Part shown: positions 52,547 through 60,306 of the stretch, one piece after another
Numbering within the stretch: position 1 is the first letter of the stretch
How the letters are laid out: every line of letters begins with the position of its first letter
Assembly: GCA_945952105.1 (NCBI GenBank)
Contig: CAMFGZ010000017.1
Span: 62,001 to 126,000 of the forward strand
DNA: 64,000 bases
DNA from: an uncultured Rhodospirillaceae bacterium
GTDB taxonomy: Bacteria > Pseudomonadota > Alphaproteobacteria > Reyranellales > Reyranellaceae
Direction of reading: 5' to 3'
Translations under genes and position numbers: made by a program
Notes under the pieces: model-generated
The model's database searches: none
What the model was told of the DNA's origin: nothing
The model's input: the letters and a program-made list of their open reading frames with translations, nothing else

Positions 52547-53920
52547 ATGTCTGCTGAGGACTGGGTTGCAGATGTCAACTTTGTTCTGTCGGAATGCGTT
52601 CGATTTCAGCAAGAAGTAGACCGCATTGGGCTTTCAGCATGGCTCAAGAATGCATCACGAAGCGATGCAATGGCCCATTTGCCTCATCCCAGCGGCAAGG
52701 GGTCGCTTCTCTGTGGCATTGAGGCGATTAGGCGTCTTGAGCAGTTGTCGAATGTCGCAATCAGAAATAGCGACGCGCTGGGGACTTTGACCATCGACAG
52801 GGTCTACCAAGCGCTACGTACCCTTATCGTCCATCGCTTTATTCGCGATCAGCGACCTCTAAATGTGCAGCAAGTACAAAAGGCTCTGGCTGCCGCAGTC
52901 CGGGAGGCGAAGAGAGCGCGCTACGACGCAACCCACTTTATCCCTTGCCGGCTCGCTTCCACGTCCGAGCCCGATCAATTCAGCATCGGCCCGGTCGTCT
53001 TCCGCTCACGCGCGGCTTTCTTCGCGCGAATTCGGCCTCAAGTTGATGCACTTGCTGAACGCGGCAAGGCAACAGAGACAATTGAAACTAACGATTGGGT
53101 TCGTATTGAGAGTTATTATGGCGCATTCGACTGGATCGGCGAGGTAAGGATACGCAACTGCGATCCAGACATCTCGGAGGAGCGCGCCCGCCAAGCCGTC
53201 ACAGCGGCCATTGACATTCTTCAAGTGGTCTTCGGTGCTTCGTATACGGAAAGAATGGCAGTTGGAGGCCCGACGATGGCGAATGATCGCCGAGTCCACA
53301 TGCAATTGGGGCGCGACGATGAGTTGCAACTCTCTTGGTCGTGGCGAGCGACATCTCCTGTGGCTCTTCCGGATTTAAGGGACCTGCTAGCGAATTCCGA
53401 GGTGGCATTCCTGCTTGGAAGCGGGGGACAAGCGATCGAGGCGATAATAGATCCTGCTCTCGATAGGCCAATCTCTCGCCGACTTGTAGATGCTGCATCA
53501 TGGTATGGCCAAGCGGTGCGCGAAGAATTTGATGCGGCTCGCATCGTTAAAGCAGTCACCGCTCTAGAACGCTTACTGATGACTGAAGATGTTGCTGACA
53601 TTGCAAGTACGCTTAGCGCTCGAGGAGCTGCACTTGCTTGGCGTCCAACAAGCAGGTTTGATTTCGATGAATGGAAGGGTCGCCTAAAGAAAGCATATGG
53701 CCTTCGGTCGCAGCTAGTGCACGGTTCTCTCTCGCCATTTGATCAGGAAGTTCATCTTCGCTCTGATTGGTGCGTGTGGTTGAGCCAAGAAGTGCTTCGA
53801 GCCGCGTTTGGAGCGTGGAGAGCCGTCTCTGGACTTGATAGACGCGTCTTGGATTCAGATTTAAGCACTTGGTTTGGTCAGCTGGTGAAAAATGCCTCTC
53901 AAGGGAAGATGAATGAGTGA
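52547..53920 (+). CDS. Accessory-island gene C, Apea-like HEPN protein
   Basis: A 457-aa protein, ATG at 52547 with GGGGAG upstream. C-terminal domain (about 330-450) shows the ApeA-like HEPN arrangement: DAARIVKAVTALERLLMTED (long helix), SARGAALAWRP, and EWKGRLKKAYGLRSQLVHGS with R387-x4-H392, the HEPN ribonuclease motif. The N-terminal 330 residues are unknown, mixed alpha/beta. HEPN domains of this type occur in toxins and anti-phage abortive-infection proteins. Transcribed opposite to genes A, B and D. Lower GC than the chromosome. Confidence 0.6.
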   Translation: MSAEDWVADVNFVLSECVRFQQEVDRIGLSAWLKNASRSDAMAHLPHPSGKGSLLCGIEAIRRLEQLSNVAIRNSDALGTLTIDRVYQALRTLIVHRFIRDQRPLNVQQVQKALAAAVREAKRARYDATHFIPCRLASTSEPDQFSIGPVVFRSRAAFFARIRPQVDALAERGKATETIETNDWVRIESYYGAFDWIGEVRIRNCDPDISEERARQAVTAAIDILQVVFGASYTERMAVGGPTMANDRRVHMQLGRDDELQLSWSWRATSPVALPDLRDLLANSEVAFLLGSGGQAIEAIIDPALDRPISRRLVDAASWYGQAVREEFDAARIVKAVTALERLLMTEDVADIASTLSARGAALAWRPTSRFDFDEWKGRLKKAYGLRSQLVHGSLSPFDQEVHLRSDWCVWLSQEVLRAAFGAWRAVSGLDRRVLDSDLSTWFGQLVKNASQGKMNE

Positions 53921-53956
53921 ATTGGATCGAGGCTCAGATGCGGGCCATTTACGCAA

Positions 53957-54544
53957 TTAGAATTGCGCCTCGATTTCCAACTGCCACGTAGTGAAGATTT
54001 CAAAGACCAGGTCGGCGCGTCGTCTAACTATACCGAGGTTGATAAGCGACCACTCTTTCAGATGCTGCTCGCCCCTGATGCTGTCGGGGTAGCGGAAGAT
54101 GATTCCCTTAGGGTCGATTTCAGAGAAGTCCTTGATAGTGTCCGAGATCATCTGAATTTGATCATCTTTTGGAACCAAACTGATCTTCCGCGCCGCAGTG
54201 AGTGCGGCTTCCCAGTTATTTTCTAGGCTGTGGTTGGCCTGAAACTTGAGATTTGGGGCGTCTAGCAATTCTGAATATGCTGCTACAAGATATTTTATGA
54301 ACAACTCAATGCTGTGACGAAAGTTGTAACAAGCCGGGTAGACGAGTGTATCTACTGCGACGCCCATTTCTTGGTGATCAGCGGCAGCTAGAATTTTCTT
54401 CGTTGCGGCAAAGTATCCGTGAGCGTAGTCGAAAAGATCATACCGGCCACCATTGTCGCCAACGCATGCATTGAGTCCTGCAGCATTGAAATCCCCTCTG
54501 AAGAGACTGTTGCTGCGATACTTTGGGCCGAATTCTATCGCCAT
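53957..54544 (-). CDS. Accessory-island gene D, HEPN-like hypothetical protein
   Basis: A 195-aa protein, ATG at 54544. The segment TLVYPACYNFRHSIELFIKYLVAAY with NHSLENNWEAAL is a helical F-R-H-x-x-E-x-x-x-K-Y-L then H-S/D-L pattern found in HEPN/MNT-antitoxin-related helical proteins. N-terminus MAIEFGPKYRSNSLFRGDF is unlike any family I know. In low-GC DNA (one 60-bp line counted: 28/60 G+C). Convergent with gene C, 36-bp gap, and upstream of the truncated metallo-beta-lactamase. Confidence 0.5.
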   Translation of the reverse strand: MAIEFGPKYRSNSLFRGDFNAAGLNACVGDNGGRYDLFDYAHGYFAATKKILAAADHQEMGVAVDTLVYPACYNFRHSIELFIKYLVAAYSELLDAPNLKFQANHSLENNWEAALTAARKISLVPKDDQIQMISDTIKDFSEIDPKGIIFRYPDSIRGEQHLKEWSLINLGIVRRRADLVFEIFTTWQLEIEAQF

Positions 54545-54589
54545 GCTCTATCTCGCTCGTTTCAAGGAAACTGACTCTCAACCGCGGCT

Positions 54590-54976
54590 TTACCGCCGAG
54601 AGTAGTAATCCGCCAACCCCTCTAACGCCCCAGCCCCATCGCCCTTGAACGTCGGCCCGTGCATCAGCGCGATCGTCGTCGGCCTCAGCGCGGCCAGCCG
54701 TCGTAACGTCGGCTCTGCCATCGGTGTCGGCGGCATGAACGGCAGGCGTTCGGCGACCGCGATGGCGGGGGCGACGATGTCGCTTTCGGTGATGGGATCG
54801 GCGGGGCCGGTCTGGGTGAAGAGGTCGCTGCTGAACAGCGTGCCGGTCGTCTCCTCGTAGATCAGGCCGGCGTCCCAGCTGTGCGGGACGTGCGGCGTGT
54901 CGAGCCAGCGGACCCGCTTGCCGCCGAGGTCGAGGACCTCGTTGTCCTTCAGCGCGCGCGGTGGGCGGTCGGGCCG
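54590..54976 (-). pseudogene. N-terminally truncated metallo-beta-lactamase fold gene
   Basis: Only the last about 128 codons of an MBL-fold protein remain: RPDRPPRALKDNEVLDLGG, WLDTPHVPHSWDAGLIYEE, LFSSDLFTQTGPADPITES, ALMHGPTFKGDGAGALEGLADYY. The usual N-terminal HxHxDH half (about 100 residues) is absent; a family 2 palindromic repeat starts at 54971 instead. The frame stays open through the repeat, and an ATG at 55096 could make a 168-aa chimera, but it would lack the metal-binding half. The last 25 codons are duplicated at 52264-52320. Right flank of the accessory island. Confidence 0.75.
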
Positions 54977-55043
54977 AGCGAAGCTCGGCCCGTTGAGCGG
55001 CAGGACATTGCCTTGGCAATGTCCGGGAGCGTCGAAGGAAGAG
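54971..55043. repeat. Dispersed palindromic repeat (family 2)
   Basis: Hairpin GGGCCGAGC/GCTCGGCCC (54971-54991), then TTGAGCGGCAGG, second stem GACATTGCC/GGCAATGTC and ATGTCCGGGAGCGTCGAAGG (to 55043). Same order and near-identical 3' part as 37719-37809. A further hairpin CCCCATT/AATGGGG is at 55091-55106. Confidence 0.75.
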
Positions 55044-55119
55044 GGATCACGCAGGCCTCTGACCCGTCCGTCGCGTATGACGCGACACCTCCCCATTTGA
55101 ATGGGGCGGAGAATGATTC

Positions 55120-56088
55120 CTACGGCAACGGCTGCCAGATCGTGCTGCGGACCTCGCCGAACTCGCGCGGCAGCTTGGTCCAGGTGTCGCCGCCGTCGGT
55201 CGAGCGGAAGAGCTGGCCGAGGTTCGAGCAGACGAAGATCAGCTTCGGGTTCGAGGGATGCGTCGCCACCGTCCACGGCGTCGAGTTGAGTTCGCCCGGC
55301 AGGTTGGCGTCCGTCCAGTGCGCGCCATGGTCGGTGCTGCGCAGCAGCCGGCCGGTCGAGCCCGGCGGGCCGTTGCCGTTGGTGAGGAACACCGTCTCGT
55401 CGCCGTCGGCGCGCGGCACGATGGTGCGGGTGTACTGCCAGGGCGAGTCGAGTTCCTGGAAGGCGAAGGTCTCGCCATTGTCGCGGCTGACGTTGAGGCC
55501 GCGATTGGTCGTGGCGTAAACGAGCTTCGATCCGTTGCGCACCACCGCGACGCCGTGGATGTCCTCGGAGTTGATGCCGTGGCCCACCTTCTTCCAGGTG
55601 CGGCCGCGATCGGTCGAGCGGTGCACGCCATCGATCTCGACGCCGGCCCACAGAGTGTCCTTGTCGACCGGATCGAAGAGGATCTGCGTCACGCGGGGCT
55701 TGCCCACGAAGATGCAGGCGTCGGCGAAGGAGCCTTGCGCGGGGGCGAAGCTCTTTCCGCCGTCGGTCGAGACGAAGATGTTGGCGGGCTGGGTCCCGAC
55801 CACGATGAGGTCGGGATCGTCCGGCGCCTGCGCCATCGCCCAGATGTCGTAGTCGTCGAGCACCGAGGGCAGGTGCGTCCATTTCTGGTCGCCCTCGTTC
55901 CAGCGGTAGAGGCCGGAGTCGGTGCCGGCCAGCACTTCGCCCGGCCGCTTCGGATGCGCCGACAGCGCCCAGACGCGCGCCTCGAGATAGAGGCCGGATT
56001 CGATGTAGGGCCGGATCCAGGTCTCGCCGTCGTCGCGGCTGAACCACACGGACATGCCGGCGGTGCCGACGCAGAGCAAGTTGGACAT
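55120..56088 (-). CDS. BNR-repeat / sialidase-like beta-propeller protein
   Basis: Beta-propeller of 322 aa from the ATG at 56088. BNR-type repeats S-x-D-x-G-x-x-W/F: SRDDGETW, STDGGKSF, STDRGRTW, SRDNGETF, STDHGAHW, STDGGDTW. Regularly spaced, no signal peptide. The sialidase catalytic triad cannot be identified, so the protein is better called an exo-alpha-sialidase-like or VPS10-like propeller than an active enzyme. Its end is close to the truncated MBL gene (143 bp including the repeat). Confidence 0.93.
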   Translation of the reverse strand: MSNLLCVGTAGMSVWFSRDDGETWIRPYIESGLYLEARVWALSAHPKRPGEVLAGTDSGLYRWNEGDQKWTHLPSVLDDYDIWAMAQAPDDPDLIVVGTQPANIFVSTDGGKSFAPAQGSFADACIFVGKPRVTQILFDPVDKDTLWAGVEIDGVHRSTDRGRTWKKVGHGINSEDIHGVAVVRNGSKLVYATTNRGLNVSRDNGETFAFQELDSPWQYTRTIVPRADGDETVFLTNGNGPPGSTGRLLRSTDHGAHWTDANLPGELNSTPWTVATHPSNPKLIFVCSNLGQLFRSTDGGDTWTKLPREFGEVRSTIWQPLP

Positions 56089-56228
56089 CGTTGCCTCCCG
56101 GGGATCCGTCTTCTTGGGGCGAGCATAGGGCGGATGCCGACCACCGGCCAACATCGGCAAGGTTGCCCGGTTCGCGCTGCGCGTACATGATCGATCCCTC
56201 GCTGCACGCTGGGGCGTGGGAGGATGCC

Positions 56229-56510
56229 ATGTACAAGGAAGTCGGACTGGTTCTGGCCGGGGCGCTCTGCTTCGACCTCGGCGTCGTCGTCGTGCCGGCC
56301 AAGGCGGCGGACGAGAAGAGCGTGGCCTTCCTGAAGATCGATTCGTTCTCGCCGAGCCAGGACTACATCAAGATCACCATGGAGGACGTGCTGGTGACCT
56401 CCATGAAGTGCACGTCGAACAAGGGCACGCTGGTCGAGTTCAAGGGCACGAAATACTGCCAGACGCCCAAGCAGCCCGGCAGCCTTCCGGCGTCGACCCA
56501 GAAGAAGTGA
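56229..56510 (+). CDS. Small secreted hypothetical protein
   Basis: A 93-aa protein from the ATG at 56229 with N-terminal signal-like segment (VGLVLAGALCFDLGVVVVPAKAA). Mature part: DEKSVAFLKIDSFSPSQDYIKITMEDVLVTSMKCTSNKGTLVEFKGTKYCQ in pieces, two cysteines. Overlaps the next gene by GTGA. No function recognised. Confidence 0.7.
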   Translation: MYKEVGLVLAGALCFDLGVVVVPAKAADEKSVAFLKIDSFSPSQDYIKITMEDVLVTSMKCTSNKGTLVEFKGTKYCQTPKQPGSLPASTQKK

Positions 56511-57283
56511 CGGCAACGACGCTGCGGCTTTCGGCCGTCGCCGGCGACGGCCGGGCGTCGCTTTCCGGTCGCGTCGTCGTCGTGCTGGGCGACCAGCCGG
56601 TGGAATGCGAACTGGTCGTACCGGACGGCAAGGTCGCCTTCGAGGACGTGCTTCCCGTCCTCCGGCAACTGACCGATTTCATCGTCGATCGCGGCGCCGC
56701 CGCAGCCGAGGCGGCGGGGCGGGCCGTTTCCTGCCGCGCGGGTTGCGGCGCCTGCTGCCGGCAGATCGTGCCGATCTCCCAGTCGGAGGCACGGGCGCTG
56801 GTCCGGCTCGTGGCCGCCCTGCCCGAACCGCGACGCAGCGATGTCCGCCGCCGGTTTCGAGCGGCCCTGGAAGCGCTCGACGCAAGCGGCTTGCTGGCGG
56901 AAATCGATACCGCGCGCGAGGGCGAGCCCGCCGCCGCCGCCGACATCGGCATGCGCTACTTCCGGCAGGGCATCGCGTGCCCGTTCCTCGAGGACGAGTC
57001 GTGCTCGATCCATCCCGACCGGCCGCTCAGTTGCCGCCAGTATCTCGTGACCTCGCCCGCCCGCGCCTGCGAGAGCCCGTCGCCTGCCACGATCGAGACC
57101 GTGACGTTGCCGGTGAAGCCGTCGCAGGCCTGGCTGGTCTCGGACAGTCTCGATTCCGGGGTTGCGTGGATGCCGCTGGTGTACGCCCTGACCTACGACG
57201 AACAGGTGCCTCCACCCGGGCCGGCGCGCACCGCGCCGGACATCCTGCGCGACGTCTTCTCGCGGCTCGGCACGCGCGACTGA
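56507..57283 (+). CDS. YkgJ-type cysteine-cluster protein
   Basis: A 258-aa protein starting at GTG 56507, overlapping the previous stop. The cysteine motif VSCRAGCGACCRQIVP (C-x3-C-x2-C-C) and a second set ACPFLEDESCSIHPDRPLSCRQYLV are the YkgJ/Fe-S (or zinc) cluster arrangement, as in the UPF0153 family. The N-terminal 75 residues are extra. Its stop is directly adjacent to the convergent HpaB-like stop (57283/57284). Confidence 0.9.
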   Translation: MTATTLRLSAVAGDGRASLSGRVVVVLGDQPVECELVVPDGKVAFEDVLPVLRQLTDFIVDRGAAAAEAAGRAVSCRAGCGACCRQIVPISQSEARALVRLVAALPEPRRSDVRRRFRAALEALDASGLLAEIDTAREGEPAAAADIGMRYFRQGIACPFLEDESCSIHPDRPLSCRQYLVTSPARACESPSPATIETVTLPVKPSQAWLVSDSLDSGVAWMPLVYALTYDEQVPPPGPARTAPDILRDVFSRLGTRD

Positions 57284-58753
57284 TCAACCCGCGTGGGCCG
57301 CCCGGCCGGCCCGTGACAGCATGTCGTCGAGCAGGGCCTGCGAGCGGGTCCGGTCGAAGAATCGCTGGTGGAGCATCTGTTTGTTGCGCGCCGCCGAGGT
57401 CAGGTAGAAGCGTTCGTAGAGGAAGCCGCGTCCCGCCAGCGCCGAGCCGACGAAGTCCCAGGCCAGGCGGAACAGGGCCGCGCGATCGTCGGCCGCCACG
57501 CCGTCGGCGCCGCCCAGCATTTCGTCGATCAGCGGCCGTAGTCCGGGGTCGTCGAGCTGGGCGCGGCTGGGCGTCGTCAGCAGGTTGTGGCTGCCGATCA
57601 GGGTGACGATCTCCGCCACCCGCGGCATCCACACCGGCAGCATGGCCCGCATCGGCTCCAGCGGAGCGCCGGCCGGGAACCACACGCCGTCCTCCCGCTG
57701 CCAGGCCTGCTCGAGCGACAGGTCGAGGGCATTGGCGGTCATGCGCACGTAGCAGGCGAGCTCGCCCAGCATCTCCATCGTCGCCGGCGCGTGATCGCCG
57801 ATCGTCTCGGCCATGCGGGTGGCGAGGCCGTAGGCGAACTCGAGCTTGGTGAGTGCGCGGACGGTCGACTGGGTGGTCATGTTGATGGCGTAGCCGGTCT
57901 GGCGCATCGAATTGTAGATATCGACATCGCCGTCGATGAAGAGCCGGTCCCACGGCACCAGCACGTCGTCGAAGATGCAGAAGGCATCCTGTTCGTCGAA
58001 GCGCGACGACAGCGGCCGGTCGAACGGATCGGCGCCCGGGGCCGAGGCCGAATCGCGGCACAGGAATTTCAGCCCGGGCGTGTCGAGGGGAATGGCGAAG
58101 GAGAGGGCGTATTCGGTGGCGCCCGCCGGGATCGGCTGCCCGGGATAGACCGTCTGCTCGTCGGCATAGGGCGCAAGCGTGGCCAGCACGCGTCCGCCGC
58201 GGACGATGATGCCGTCGGCCGTCTGTCCGACTTTCCGCACCGTCACCTTGTTGCCCAGGATCCTGGCGTCGGTGCGTTTGTCGGTGGTGGGCTGGATGAT
58301 CGTGTGGGTGAGCGAGAGGTCCCGTTCGGCGAGTCGGCGCTGGAAGGCCACGAGGTTCCGCGCGCCCTGCGCGTTGCGTCCGTCGGCGCCTGCCCACACG
58401 CCGGGCGCGGACGCGAAGGCCGCGAACTTCATGTTCATGTAGTCGGGCGTGCGGCCCATGATGCCCATCGAACCTTCCGACAGGCGCACCAGCCCGGCAT
58501 GGCGATGCTGCAGCTCGTCCCTGGAGCGCGGGATCATGTGGCTGACGCTGGTGGCCTGGCCGCTGTCGGGATGCGTGTAGAGGCACTCGGCGGCCCAGCG
58601 ATGCTGGCGGTCGAAGAGGGCGGCCAGGCTTTCGGCGCCGCCGCGCAGCTTGGGATGGGAGGTGACGTCCCCGATCTTCTCGCCGTCGACCCAGATCTCG
58701 CGCTTCGTCTTGCGTAACCCGTCGAGGAATTGCGCGCCCGTCCGTGCACCCAT
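57284..58753 (-). CDS. 4-hydroxyphenylacetate 3-hydroxylase (HpaB) family protein
   Basis: FADH2-dependent monooxygenase of the HpaB family, 489 aa from the ATG at 58753 (GGAAGGAAG upstream; an ATG at 58768 adds 5 residues). Motifs: GAQFLDGLRKTKREIWVDGE, MGIMGRTPDYMNMKFAAFA, LSLTHTIIQPTTDKR, FCIFDDVLVPWDRLFIDGD and SALAGRGFLYERFYL. The reductase component (HpaC) is not in the window. Substrate unknown; it could also be a crotonyl/hydroxybutyryl-CoA-like flavin enzyme, but the IIQPTTDKR loop favours hydroxylase. Confidence 0.92.
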   Translation of the reverse strand: MGARTGAQFLDGLRKTKREIWVDGEKIGDVTSHPKLRGGAESLAALFDRQHRWAAECLYTHPDSGQATSVSHMIPRSRDELQHRHAGLVRLSEGSMGIMGRTPDYMNMKFAAFASAPGVWAGADGRNAQGARNLVAFQRRLAERDLSLTHTIIQPTTDKRTDARILGNKVTVRKVGQTADGIIVRGGRVLATLAPYADEQTVYPGQPIPAGATEYALSFAIPLDTPGLKFLCRDSASAPGADPFDRPLSSRFDEQDAFCIFDDVLVPWDRLFIDGDVDIYNSMRQTGYAINMTTQSTVRALTKLEFAYGLATRMAETIGDHAPATMEMLGELACYVRMTANALDLSLEQAWQREDGVWFPAGAPLEPMRAMLPVWMPRVAEIVTLIGSHNLLTTPSRAQLDDPGLRPLIDEMLGGADGVAADDRAALFRLAWDFVGSALAGRGFLYERFYLTSAARNKQMLHQRFFDRTRSQALLDDMLSRAGRAAHAG

Positions 58754-58941
58754 GCCGCTTCCTTCCATCCCGTGGCAGCCGCTGCGGCCGTCTTGCTTGT
58801 TGGCAGCGATTATGACGCCGCGCCGGCCAAATCCGACAACTTTCCCCGCGCCCGACCGGCGACATCCCGGCCGCGTTCCTCTCTCTCTCGCCCCTGATCG
58901 TCCAGCCCGCGGCGCTGCATGTGCCGGAGAGGCGCCGATGC

Positions 58942-59393
58942 TCAGGGGCTGCGCCCCGGCGGGAACTGGATGTTGAAGCCGGCGAAGACCTGGAAGCTCG
59001 GCTGTCCGATGCCGCTCGCGGCCGCGAGACCCCAGGCGTACGGCGCGCTCACGACGGCCTGCGCGCCGCCCTGCCACTTGCGCTCGCCCAGCGCAGGGCT
59101 GGTGGCGGTCGGCAGGATCAGCAGCGGGCCGATCCCCATCTTGGCGCTGGCGAGCTGGAAGAGCGGCACGTCGAACAGTGTGAGATCGCCCAGCCCGCTC
59201 TCGGTGCCAGCCGGGCCCCACACCGTCGTTCCGGCGGACAGCGAAGCCCGCATGAGCTGGGGCCAGCCGAACGTGTCGTGCGGCAGGATTCCGCGCAGGA
59301 ACGGCTGGTCGGCGCCGCTGCCGGCGCCATGGCCATTCCCGGCAGGAGCGCGGCGGCCCAGCCACCCGGGTCGGTCCGCGCTCGGCGGATCAT
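58942..59393 (-). pseudogene. Decayed outer-membrane transporter-like protein
   Basis: The frame ending at 58942 reads GILPHDTFGWPQLMRASLSAG, SGLGDLTLFDVPLFQLASAKMGIGPLLILPTATSPALGERKWQGG (in pieces), ending FQVFAGFNIQFP. This matches the family of outer-membrane 'neuromedin U-like' transporters as I remember it, but about 100 residues are missing between KWQGG and FQVFAGFN. There is no start codon in frame after the preceding stop. A signal-peptide-like start (ATG at 59393, MIRRARTDPGGWAAALLPG) lies in a different frame, so a frameshift or deletion is likely. Just downstream of the alpha/beta hydrolase stop. Confidence 0.6.
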
Positions 59394-59403
59394 CGTGCGA
59401 GCG

Positions 59404-60306
59404 TCACTTCGCGAGAACGCGCAGCAGGGTCTCGGTGAAGGCCTCCGCCGCCTCATACGCAACCCAGTGGCCGGCGCCGGGAATGACGTTCATCTCGAAC
59501 TCCGGCTGCAACGCCCTGAAGAGGTCGATGCGTTCCTGGATGTGCGGATAGGTCGTCGAATCGAATTCGCCCCAGATGCCGGTGAGCGGCGTCTTCACGC
59601 GCGGCAGGACTTCGCTGAGCTTGAAGGCCTGGCCCATGATGCGGCTGCGGGTCTTGGCGCGCGTGGTGTTCAGGATCTGCATGTGGATCGCGATGCCGTC
59701 GACATTCTTCGGATCGTGCAGCATCAGGATCTCGAGATTGCGCCGCGCCTCGGCCGCCAGAGTCTCGGGCAGCATCTCGGGCAGGAGCTTGTGCAGCTTG
59801 GGGCCGGGCTTGCGCGTCGCCTTCAGGCCGCCGGCACCGACCAGCGCGATGCGCTGGATGCGGTCCTGGAAGAGGGTGGCGATGTGGCCCGAGACCATGC
59901 CGCCGAACGAGAAGCCGGCGATCGAGAACTCGCGGTCTCTCGGCAGCAGCTCCTTCATCGCCGCCTCGACGCAATGCGTCACCGACCAGATGTCGTTCAC
60001 GTCGTCGGGCGGGTCGCTGTCGCCGAGGCCCGGCAGGTCGGCGGCGTAGACGCTGAAATGCTGGCTGAGCGGCAGGACGTTGCGGATCCAGTGGATCCAC
60101 GAGCCCGAGCCGCCATGGAACAGCAGCAGGATGGGCTTTTCCGGCGCGGCGCCGAAGACGTGCCACATCATCTTTCCGGTGCCGCCGGCGCTGCGGGGCC
60201 CCATCGGCACGCGCACGATCTGCGACCGGTTGGCGACCTCTTCGATGTGTTCGGCGGCAGTGCGGCCGTCCGGCATGCGCGGGACAGCGGAGAAATCGAG
60301 ACTCAT
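59404..60306 (-). CDS. Alpha/beta hydrolase
   Basis: Alpha/beta hydrolase of 300 aa from the ATG at 60306. Oxyanion region LLFHGGSGSWIHWIRN, strand-loop YAADLPGLGDSDPPDDV, nucleophile elbow FSIAGFSFGGMVSGHIA (G-F-S-F-G-G, catalytic Ser), Asp in TGIWGEFDSTTYPH, and catalytic His in NVIPGAGHWVAYEAAEAF. Ester or C-C hydrolase, substrate unknown. It overlaps the upstream serine hydrolase gene by 4 bp (ATGA). Confidence 0.95.
   Translation of the reverse strand: MSLDFSAVPRMPDGRTAAEHIEEVANRSQIVRVPMGPRSAGGTGKMMWHVFGAAPEKPILLLFHGGSGSWIHWIRNVLPLSQHFSVYAADLPGLGDSDPPDDVNDIWSVTHCVEAAMKELLPRDREFSIAGFSFGGMVSGHIATLFQDRIQRIALVGAGGLKATRKPGPKLHKLLPEMLPETLAAEARRNLEILMLHDPKNVDGIAIHMQILNTTRAKTRSRIMGQAFKLSEVLPRVKTPLTGIWGEFDSTTYPHIQERIDLFRALQPEFEMNVIPGAGHWVAYEAAEAFTETLLRVLAK

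Noticed and set aside
54590-55096. A functional 168-aa metallo-beta-lactamase beginning at the ATG at 55096
   Set aside because: The N-terminal part would be translated from a dispersed repeat and the metal-binding half of the fold is missing.
59118-59253. Internal ATG at 59253 as start of a real small gene
   Set aside because: It lies inside a family-like sequence whose homology begins upstream in the same frame, so it is more likely the remnant of a broken gene.
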